Positions 10,843 to 22,900 of a stretch of DNA of 64,000 nt are shown here, in pieces. The notes beneath the pieces are model-generated. The model saw nothing but the letters and a program-made list of their open reading frames with translations. It did not search any database and was not told the DNA's origin. Position 1 is the first letter of the stretch. Each line of letters starts with the position of its first letter. Position numbers and translations under genes: made by a program. Where the stretch lies: NCBI RefSeq assembly GCF_041260155.1, contig NC_091934.1:41925898-41989897 (forward strand), given 5' to 3'. This DNA is from Ptychodera flava (lineage: Eukaryota; Hemichordata; Enteropneusta; Ptychoderidae).

Positions 10843-13800
10843 CTAAAAGAAATTAGTCATATAGCATTTTACATTTTATCGCACATTATGAAAATTGTAA
10901 AGTGGGTTTTCGAGAGAGTTACAGCAGGTGTATGTGAATGTGTTAGGTGTATGTTAATGTGTCGTCAGTGCTGTTTTTGAAATTGTGATGGCTTAAGTTG
11001 CCACACCGATGATACGCAATGGAAAGAACACGTATGCACGATACTTGTTCACTATGCTTATTTTCTTTTTAATTATTTATTACCTGGTTTTCACACCCTT
11101 CATATCAGCAGTTTAAACTTCCGACGTCCTATTTCAATATTTTATCGTCATGAAGGGACCCCCGCCAAAAAAGCACACACCATAATTTCGACATCGGATA
11201 TACTTCCAAATCCTTGCTCAGGGAAAGATTTAAGGTAGTACGGGCCTCGAAAGTGAAAGACTTAAACTTTTGCTCGATATTTCCGAAATAAAACTTTCAA
11301 CAATTCTCAAATTTGGCACTGGTCCGTAGATGACCTAACCTTTGCTGATATATGGAATTCCGAATTGCCGCCGTCCTTGTGTTAATTCTATGAGGAAAAT
11401 AAATTGTACAATATTCGAAAACCTAAGACTGCGAATTTTTTTCTTTCTCCGAGAGCTTTAAAATGAGCCCCCACAAGTGATATGTCTGAAAAGAATTGTA
11501 AAACATATGAAAGTTCGAACATCTGCCCCGCTAGGCGCATTCTACCGTAAGGTCAAAGACAAAGTTTCGTTTGCTATGCAAACAATTGTCACCGGTTCCT
11601 TCACGACTGGCTAGCGATGTAAGCGTAGTTACAGGGTGGTAGGAAAGTGTGTAAAATATATTATATACAGGAATGTCTAACCTGCGACTCCAGAATCCAC
11701 TGCTTTTCTCTTGCCCATGCATTGATCACCTTGGCAGCTACTTCTTTCTTTGAATAATCTTTAACGTAAAAGTACAACTGCCGTTCTTCGAAGGTATTGG
11801 GGAGTAGAAATGAAACCTTTAAAAAAAAGAAATCGTCAACAATCAAAAACTGTATCATTACAGAAAACGCTTAGTCACTTTTTACTGTGGCCCTAATTGC
11901 AAGCGAATCAAACTTGAGTCCATCATAATCCAGCCAGACAGCAATTTGTGTTTATCATGTCAAAGTCTCGACACACTTTAAATATCATGCTAAGCACTGT
12001 CATCGAATTTCTGACTTTCTATTAGTTTACTTGCTTTCGTTAATGAGTTACAAGAACTGCAGATTACAATTCAAATTCCATCGATATCGATAAAGTTTCC
12101 CATTTTTTCAGTGTGTCTGCGCATTGCCTTTATTACATTATGATCCCCGTAATCAAACGATGCAAAATACATGACCCTATATCGGATTCTAAATTTACTC
12201 GGTGTTTGCTGTTATTTTGAATGAAACTCGGCTGCAGCGTAACGATTGGCGGGTGATTTACCGAACCGAGTTCTAAGAAAATATTTCAATGAGTTACTTC
12301 ATAATTAAGACGAGTATGCTCGCTGCTGAAATACGTGAAAAGGAGCCAAAATGTCACCAAAGCTCTGACAAATAATTAGATATTATTCCCTAATATTTTT
12401 CTTCGTTCAGCAAAGGAAAATACGAGTGACGTAATGACCGTGTCACCACGAGTCGAAGACGAGTGGTGACACGGTCATTACGTCACGAGTATTTTCCGAG
12501 CTGAATGAAGAAAAATATAAGGGAATAATATACTTATCACATGCATAAGCCAGTAATTCGTTATTTTTTGCAAAAAAAAATAAGTTTTCCATGACGATTC
12601 CGCGTTTAAACTTTTGAACTACTTTAGGAATAAATATCAGGACGCCGTGCACAAGTTGTCAATCATTTGCAGTCGTCCGTCGTGTGCATTAGCGCTTACG
12701 TTCGTTCATGTGTGGAGCAAATGACAGCTCTCGGTCTACAGGTAGGCTACCTTCCGCAAAGTTATACTCTTTTTCAAAGATAGCATAGTCCTAGAAATTT
12801 ATCACAGACGAAGAAATGCTATTTTTCTGGAACAAATATCGACTGAATCTCGACGGCGCGAACACTGTAAACGTCGCGCCTGACCCTGTTTGCAATGCGT
12901 ACGGAACCCACGGTATACGCGACCAGCTTCGAGTTCGTTGTTTCCGCAAATTATTCACGTAATTCCTTCGGAATATACAGGCGGTACACTCTTGTGTTTA
13001 CATTGTTCGGATTAGTAATGTCGTAGTCTGTGAAAATATCGATTTCATTACATGACTTTTGATCGTGGGAGAAACATCGGCCGCCATGTTGTTTGTTTAC
13101 ATATTTACAAGCACACCGAAGATCGACAAAAAAAAGGTCCGACGCACCAAAATTGATGACATAGACGCGGGTTGTCGTGACGTAGAACGACCAGAGAATA
13201 AATCCCGTATTTTTTGTTCGGAGACGACAAACTTGGCTTGTGCATGTGATAACTTTGATCAACACTTGGTTTCACACTAGTCCATCTCGAAGGAAAACTA
13301 AATATTTGACCCTGTTAATAGGCACTTTTGAATATATAACGACTCTTAACGTAAACAAAGCAAAAGAAATGACCGATTGGCGGCCATGTATACCAATGCA
13401 GTTGTGTAGGTCATAGTATATTGAAAGAACTCTTTCCAACATTGAAAGCGATAAAATTATGCCTGACTTATCGCGAGAAAGAAAGAAACACCTTCCGCTA
13501 TCCCACTAACAGGTAACTAAAAATCTGATTAAATTATTATTTACCCGATCCTTTGCAATTCTTCTTGGAGTCCGATCCCCTTTGCTGTAAAAGAGAACCC
13601 GGTCGACTGGGTTTTCATCTTTCAGTCCATAGTCCATGATTACTACCTTTGTGTACAAACAAACAAACAAACAAACAAACAAAAAACACGTTTAAGTTCT
13701 GTACATTGCAATCAGTACTTGTCGACTTATAATGCTAAGTTTGCTACTAGACATGAATGGTTAAATACTATTTTGATGCCTTAATGTTTGCACGTATAAT

Positions 13801-16800
13801 CAAACAGTATTCCCCAAAATTTTAAACTAAAAAATGATGACGCTCGTTTTGCTTATGTAAAATATTGTTAATGAATTTTGTTAATTTGAATTAATATGGT
13901 GATTTGCAAGTCAACCAAGTTTTATGTTACTATTTTGCACAATATTTGTTTTTCAGGTAATGAATACAATGTTTTTGTCTCTTGGGAGTCAAAAGCTCGC
14001 CACAAAGTTGACAATATATGTTTCATTTTTGTTGAATACTTAATAAATAAATAACAAACATGGGACAAAGCTGCTCTCCACTTTCAATATCTTATTTCTT
14101 TTCATTTTTGAGTTGTTTGCGTTTGTGTATGATATTTTAAGTGTATATCATGTTTGGCTGTTTTATGTAAAATGTTGATTAGCCAAGGCTGAAATTTGTC
14201 AATATCTATTTCATGTTACCCGTTGTTCTATCACACTAAACATATGTACAAAACAATAGAGGAAAGGCACCTGTAATGCGCAGACTCAGTATTGCGTAAA
14301 CTCATAACTTGCCGTTCTGGTCCGGCAGCCATTTTCATTAACTTGTACTTTTTGTGTATCTTGTTATTGTAGTCGGTGGATTGCATCGTAACTGCCAGTT
14401 TAAGATCGATTAAAACTCAGAAACAGATACTTTTGAAGCTAAATAATAATTTCAGGTTTGTTACCCCTACCATTTTTTAATGTTCACGTGACATAGAAAA
14501 TTCTGAAACGGGATCCTTCGACATAATAATGCACGTGACACGTGGTTATGATATCCACCAAAGACATTACCTCAATCTGGTAAAAGTCTCACAGTATTTA
14601 ATTTTTATTTTAAAATACGCTAATGAACTTTCATTTGATGGACTGCTGATGCAATTCTAATACGAACATGTGAGTTAGCTTGTTGAATTATACGTGTGTG
14701 CAGAGATTTGCAGGACAGAAATCCTTGGCTAATGAACCTGTGGACACACTGGCTACCGTCTTTTCCCCGATATGCAAAATAAGTGTTCCGTTGTATGTTG
14801 AAACGAAGCCACATTAAGAGCAGTTAATTTGGCCAATTTTTATCATCACCTTTGGGTGCAAGGTCGTGAATTTCTCGAACTTAAAACTGTCCTAGAATTT
14901 CAAAGAGGTGCAAAAAAAGGGAACTCATCAATACTGACCAGTGATTCTAAGTGCTTAAAGGGACCATCCACTGCCGCCCGGCTGGAGGAGACTGAGCGGT
15001 AGAGCTGTACGATTGGCAACCCGTTCGTCAGAAAAAAAACACCGCTGTGGAGAACATTTGGTCATAGTTCTTATTTTCTTTGTGTTTTGTATGCTTTTTG
15101 TCGGCGGATCTGTTGTTATTGTTCTCATTAAATTGTTACCTTAAAACAAAGATGGCTGGTCCTCAATTCTTTTCCGAGATTCTCTTCTCTATCGACTATT
15201 TCGTCTAAGTCTACATCCTATAATAAATGAAGAATATAGAACGAAAATCAACGGCTGCAGCATATATATTCTAGTAATAGATATCTGGGAATTATATTCA
15301 TTGAAGCATACAAAGTTGTATTATTTTACAATCTAGCCATCAAAAATGGCTGCATCTAGATACTCGTTGGTTTTCTGTAATGGTTACCTGACGCTGATAT
15401 TTATCTTATTCAATAATTGTCCAAATTTGGGAGTTGGTTGATCGTTTTGGCAGTGCTGTGCTGAATAATTGGTTAGAGTAACGCAGTAGGTAACACACTG
15501 TGCAACGAACATAGCTTTGCTTTTATAAAAAGCACGTAAAATTCGGAGTCAAGCCTCTGACAGCCCCAGAGCGTGCCATACCAGTCAACTTTCAATATCA
15601 TACGGCGTTGAAAGGTAATCAATAAATAAAAAATAATAATAATAATAATAATAATTTTGTATTTGTATTTGTACTTAACGACAGGTCATATTCTACAAGT
15701 GTTCCACGGCCGTGGAACAGGCTGACCATTTTACTCCGTTGCAGTGAGAATTTTAACATTTTTAAATCAAACGTGAACACTTTTTTATTCACTTTTAATC
15801 ATACAATATTTTAAATGCCTTTTCACTTCTTATCAAGTTATGTACAGCGCTTTGAGATGTGTTTACTTGGAAAGCGTTTTTCAAGAAATAAATATTATTC
15901 TTTGAAAGGTAATCAAGAACTCTTTCGTTCTATTTTCCACACAGACTACCGTCTTGCTTCTCCAGTTCGTAAACCGTCTTACCTTGTCTTCGATATCCTG
16001 ATTCTTTTGCAATTGAAACTTTGACACCAGTTTGTAGATTTCTCTTTTCTGCATTCTTTGGAGGATTTCACGGGCTGGCGCCAGCTTTTCATTACCATAG
16101 GAGTGACGAATCAAATTTAGAATGTTATCATCCAATACTCTATAGGCTTCCATGTCAGTCAGCATATCTCTCATAAGAAAGCTTTTCCTATCATAGAAGA
16201 AAAACATTTACATGTACAATTGTGGCAATTTTTAAAACCATTAGCTTTCTGCGCATGTGTTTCGTCTAATGTTGGACATATAAAACATACTAAAGAATTA
16301 AAAAGTAATTATAAGCCAAGGAAATTATTTTCATGGCGGGATTATTCAGTTTCATTCAAGCCTAATTGAGGGGAAACGATATTTACACGGTGATTTTAAA
16401 AACGAAGTTGAAAAGGTTGGAAGACATATATAGTGTTAATGTATCTAAACCTTTCAGTTCATTATTTTGGTTTGATCATGATTCTTATAAGTGGGCGATC
16501 ATGAACCAGCGAACACGAAAATCTGAGCGAACATCTAGCAAGATGGTAAGACATTAAGATTTTATACCACCACCACCACCACCACAGTCACCATCAGCAG
16601 AAAAAATACAGTGCCATTATCACCATGGCTATAAAATTGAACATCCTAATTGTTGGACATGTAGTCTATGGTTGTGTCATATAAACCCTCTTAGAGTTCT
16701 TCTGAGACTAACTTTTAAGAATGATTTCGTTCCGTGAAAATGTCATGACATCTATCGAATGAAAATCTGTATACGGGTGTAGAAGCAGTGGTATTCAGGG

Positions 16801-19125
16801 GCGCTTTTGATTATCGATTCGAATTTTTTAGACTAAATAAACAAATTTAATGACAAAAAATTCATACATAGAGCAGTTACCCTCTGCTAGTAACAGGCTG
16901 CTATACAGAAAGCACGGAAAACAGATTGGCAGTCTGTGTGTACTTATAACTGACAAGATATGAACTGAAAATGCTCACGTGAAAATGAAATGCTCATACA
17001 TTGCAGTTGTGTACAAATTCAAACATCACTGCAGTTGTGTGTACATTTTAAAGTTCATTAAATATTCAAATTAAGAATTGGCTTGGGTAAAAATGCTTGA
17101 TGATTTTCAAGAATGTTGTACTATTGTATCTTAAATGTATGTAGCAAGTTTCGTCAACTTTGGTCGATTCAATCAAGCTACAGTATATCTATTAATTAGG
17201 AAAATCCAGTAGAATATGCTAATTAGGAATTGGCTGAAGTGAAAATGCTTAATGACCTTCACTAATGTTGTATCATAATTTCTTCCATGTACATAGCAAG
17301 TTTCGTCACTCATGATTAAGTCATTTCAGAATCATATCCCTAATTAGGAGAGTTCACCAAAACATGCAAATTAGCAATTAACTTTCATGTCACACCTCTA
17401 TGTCTTGCAACCTCTTGAATCCTCGTGTGATCAACATTTGTAGTAAATCTCACCATAGCATTCGATGCAGACGTTCTCAATATGTGCCCGTTTTTTCTAA
17501 AATCATTAATTATGCAAATAAACATGATAAATGCAAGCCACATCCACCAAAACTAATCAGTTCTTGCCATTCTAAAACCGAATCTATGTACTAGGTTTCA
17601 TGCTGATCTGATAAGCCGTTTTCGAGATATTCGGACCACAGAGAGAACGGATAGACAGACACACAGATACACAGACACATAGACAGACATCGCTGTGGCA
17701 TCTCATGAGTGTGAACACATGAGCCAAAAATTAGCATGCAGCACCTCGTCCTTGTTGTATGAGCCCTGGCCGCCCGCAAAGGCAATTAACCTCTTAGTGA
17801 CCCTCAAAGGGCCACTTGCAGAGTACAAACTTACCCTACAGATGTTTTAAGCTCAAGATGTGGCGCTGCTTCAAGGAGAACATCGGCGATCCTTAAAAGA
17901 TTACAAGGTAAGGCACAAAGACTGAATCAATAGACATTGGCAATGTGGCTAATTTGAAAGCCAGAAAATGTTTGTTCTGAGGCCAACCATGTTATGTCTC
18001 TCTCTATTAAAAACTTCATGGCAAAATTATAGGATTGTTAATGTGAAAAATAGAATAATATGAATCAGAAGTCGTTACTATAATAAATAAATTGCAGGAA
18101 TACATCAACAAAATACTTAACAAGACAAAAAACTCTAAACGTGACCCTGCGATCAAAGTCTGAAACTAAACTGAACAGAGAGATCGGCCTCTGTTCTTCT
18201 CGAAAAGAATGTTTTGTAATGATTCTACTCACATTAAGTCCATTGCCACTGTTACTGGATGATAGCATGCCATACGATAAAGTCGATATCGAGTATGGAA
18301 CATCTCATATGCACTTGGGGCTTCCTGCAATGAGGTAAACCATAACAATTAAAAGCAGTTATGAAAAGCCGTCTCAATGACAGTAGTATTATGATATAGA
18401 TATAACTGTTCGAGATAAAATGCAAAATTAAGCAATAACCCCGCTGCAGGAGGGTATACACAAGATTTTGTACAATGTGCGACACATAGCACGAGCCGAT
18501 AGGCGAGTGCTATATGGAGTAGCCGTAATGCGCGAATACAGAACCGTCAAATATCCCGCCACTCACAAATGTTTGCATAATTATACACTGTTCAATACGA
18601 TTAAGCCGAGGAAATATGAAACTTCGAGGCATTTTTGAGTAAATGTCTTCCACACACATTTCGTCGTCATATTTAACTAATCTTTCTTGAAAATATGCCT
18701 GTCACTCAGCCTTATAGGATATTGAAAAAGACCTTAAATGTGCCAGTCAGACAAAAAATATACAATGTCTTTTAACAGATACACACGGACATATAAACGT
18801 ACACAAACCAGGCAAAAATTGGTCTGTCAGACAGATAGACAAACAGAAAAAGAAGTCAAGATAAACATCGTTAATAAACAAGGAAGTACAACAAAGCAAA
18901 AAAAAGTTCAAACCATACCTTGTCTCGGTAGCATATCTGAGTTTCCCAACGTTTGTTTTTCCGTACGCTAAACACTTTTGCAAATTTCATGAAACGATTG
19001 TGTATGAAGTTGCTAGTGACACCAAGGTGGTAACTGTATCTGGCAAAGTAATCCCATTTGTCAACATCTATCTGATTGGTCTTATTAGAAACTATCTGTG
19101 ATTAAATAAAAGGTAAAGATTTGCA

Positions 19126-19164
<39 letters not shown>

Positions 19165-19312
19165 GAGTGAGTGAGTGACTCTGTATGTATGTATGTATGT
19201 ATGTATGTATGTATGTATGTATGTATGTATGTATGTATGTATGTATGTATGTATGTATGTATGTATGTATGTACATACGTACATTACATTACGTACATTA
19301 CGCACGTACGTG

Positions 19313-19395
<83 letters not shown>

Positions 19396-19847
19396 CATAT
19401 GTATGTGTGTGTGCTTTGTGGTCATTGTTCCTTTCTCCCTCGATGACTGTTATAGATACAACTACAAGGTCTTAAGGTTATGTTTGCATTTCAACATACA
19501 GCTTTCTATAACACACGAATTGCTGTGTAATTATTTTAGTGAAAAGGTAACTTTAGAATTTTGCAGGAAGGCTGTTTTAGCTAGAAAACATTGGTTTTGG
19601 TTTTCTTGACTTAGTAACCACTTTGAGAAGAGCTTCAATCAAATTATTAGCCAACTTGGAACTTATTTTCCTTTTCCAGTGTCTCTCCAGACCAAACCAC
19701 TAAGAGATTGTTTTAGAGGGTTCTGTACTACTGTCACTGCTAAGTTAGTACCATAACCTTTGCACTGTTTTTAGACTCCTATTTGTCTAAAACTTGGTTC
19801 CCTGAATGTACTTATAGTTTTAATGATTATAAATTATATATACCTCT

Positions 19848-19900
<53 letters not shown>

Positions 19901-22900
19901 GCAATACCTTTGATTAGTGTCAGATATGTCTTACCTCATACAAGTAGTATTTGTCTGGGTATGTAGCTTGATACTCGAGTTGCCTGTTGATATAAATTAT
20001 CAGAATAATTTATATCTTTTAAACTGTCACGTGAATTACCTGCTGCGAAACCACGTATAGTTTAATCTTCATGGACAAAAATTATTATGCCAATTAATCT
20101 TAATTGTACATCATAAATATCCATTTGTATTAGCCTCGAAAGAAAATATTGCTGACACAGAGACGTTCTGAGATCAATGTGGTTTAGGTATGGCTGGTGA
20201 CTTTTACAAATATGACAATGTTTTACAGAAAAAAAACATAAAAGACTGATAAACACAGAGCAACAGGCCTCCAGATACTATTGAACAGATAGACCGAAAG
20301 ATCGGGGGATCCAGGTGACTAAGTTCATGAAGGTTACATTTTTCACATACAACATAGACACACAGATGAAGATTATTAGGAACCGTTGTGTTATCAAACA
20401 TATATAAAATGCTTAAGGTAGAATACACCTCAAAGACTTAAAACTTTCGTTCAAACTTTCCTCAATTAAAACCTTCAATCATTCTCTTAACAAATGAGGG
20501 TAACAATCAGGGTCACTGTGCAAACTTTGGTATAAGAGAAACGAACCACGCGACATTGACCGATATTTGACATTCAAAATAGTCATCATCCGTATGTAAA
20601 CTCTGTGGGGAAAATCATATTTTCGATTTTCGAAAATCTAAGACAGTGAATATTATTCTTCTCCTTCAATATTGGCCACACAAGTCATAGATAAAAAAAG
20701 AATTGTAAAACTTTGATAGTCCGAATATCTGTCCCCGAGGCACAGTCAATCTTAAAAGAGGAATGGTTTACCGGCTTATAATGTTCATCACCATTCATTT
20801 CCAGTGGGCCATAAATCATTTCCTTTATCATATGATAGTGAAATTCTTCCAAATTATAGCCCAACCTCTCAAATGTGCTCTTCAGGTCGTATTTCTTCAC
20901 CATGTCATCAAAGATTTTGACAGCTCCAAGTTCATGCTAATGACACAAACGGTCAGGTATTTCAGTATAGCATTATGATTGACTTGATAATTGACGCAGC
21001 AACAGGTGTACATTTGTTGATGAGACAGATAATATTTTAATGTTTCGCTCACACTGTAAATATTCCAAAAGTTTTTTGCGTTTTTTTCGCAAGTATTGAT
21101 GATCTGTCTTCTCGCAATTTGTCAATAGCGATCGTCAACAATAGTGACTGTTTCATGAAGACACCCAACCTTTAGTAATCGATATTTACGAGTAAGCACT
21201 CTGAGATGCAAAGCTCTAGGAACACAAAGCTGAGGCTCATTCGAATAGGTTTGGTTTTCATAAATATTTGATGATTTTTACTACATTTTCGACAAACCTG
21301 CCTTTACGTCGGCAACACACCTCTATGAATGTTACTTACAGACCAGTTTTCGTAGTTCTCTGGCTTGAATTTAGGGATGAACAGGCTGTCAAACATATGG
21401 GAAAACGGGCCGTGACCTGGACAAAAGAAAACAGAGAGACATAGAAGTAACCACGACGAGAAAAATATACAAGAAGATGGCGCAAACACAAACAATTACT
21501 TGAATATAACGTGAATTTTTTTAATATAAATATTCTTTGACAGAGAGTAAGAGAGGCATACAAAGGGAAAACAGAGATGTAACGAATATCAGGTTTCAAA
21601 TGGTCAAAATATGTGTAAAGCCTCACCGAGATCATGGCACAATGCTGCCAACCCAACGCACAACTCCTCCTCGTCTGTTATACCAAGGTTTTTCTGTCTC
21701 TCCTTCAAGTATCTTATCAATCTCAGAGCTAGGTAACATGTTCTAGGACCGTGATGCAGATGCGAAATATTTCATTCATTGTGCAAATCAAATGTAACTG
21801 GCAAAAAAAGTAATGTATTGGAGTTGTCCAGAAGCAGAACATGATACAATAATTGATGACACCTGCTAGATACTTCTTACGAGCAGGAAAGTTTGAAATA
21901 TGAAAAATAGTTATGTAGTAATAAGATATGAACAAAAATGCTTCATTGTTGCCTCGGACTTAAAACACGAAAATGGATTCAATATTAAATGGCCTTATGC
22001 GATGAGACACATATTTGGCACTTAAATAAGGTTTAACTATGAAACAATTGTTGAAATCACTGTTAGCCAGTTAAAGTCATTCTATATTTTAATGTTCTAT
22101 ATGGAGAGCTTACTTGATTCTTGTACACAATACAGTAGAATTTGTAGGGTGTGCGGTTGTTTCCTAAACTTTGCTGGTCTCTTACCAAAAGTAATACTTT
22201 CCTGATATTGTTTACACTTTTTTTCAACAAATTAGGGTATGGTAATTATCGGATAGTGCATCCTCTTACGCGACCAAGGGGTCTTACCCAATGCTGTGCT
22301 CAAATCTTGTGTGAACAGCGCCCGCATACACAAAATTCACCGTGCCCAGCTGCTTAACATTCCGCAGTCGCTGAAATTCGGGTGTATCGATGATTTTCAT
22401 GTAGACGTGGTTAAGCTCGATAGTACCATGGATTGGGTCTTGAAAAACCTGCGAGTTGAGAAAGGAGAAACAATGAAAATTAGTAGAAACATTCATAAGC
22501 GACGGTAAAATAATACCCTTAAATCTCTGTAGCTTTGCAGAATACATGAACATTGCTTGTCGTACTGTTTGAATTTTTTCATTCTGCAATCAGCATGCTC
22601 TCTACGACATATTTTTTATCAATTAATTACATTGTAATAAGTTTATGAACTTAAATCATAAATCAATCTATGTATGGATGAATTCATTTATTCATTCATT
22701 CACTAATTCCTGTTTAACACAATTTTAATTAAAATTGATTATTAATTGATTAATAAATTGTAGTTGATTAATTGATTATTTACCAAGTTCACTGATTTCA
22801 ACCAATTTTTCAGCTAATTCGGTGTGCACAGAAAAATCCCTGTTTGTCAAGAAAAGAAACACGAATACTCAGGAACTGCATCGCGGTCAACGAAGTTGAC

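Noticed and set aside
19085-19609. Several overlapping frames rich in YI, CMYV or IHTY
   Set aside because: Translations of GTAA/TGTA/TA repeats on both strands. No real protein.
22781-22836. Candidate gene A exon 2 with strong splice sites
   Set aside because: The only phase that fits exons 1 and 3 contains a stop. The open frame does not fit either neighbour.
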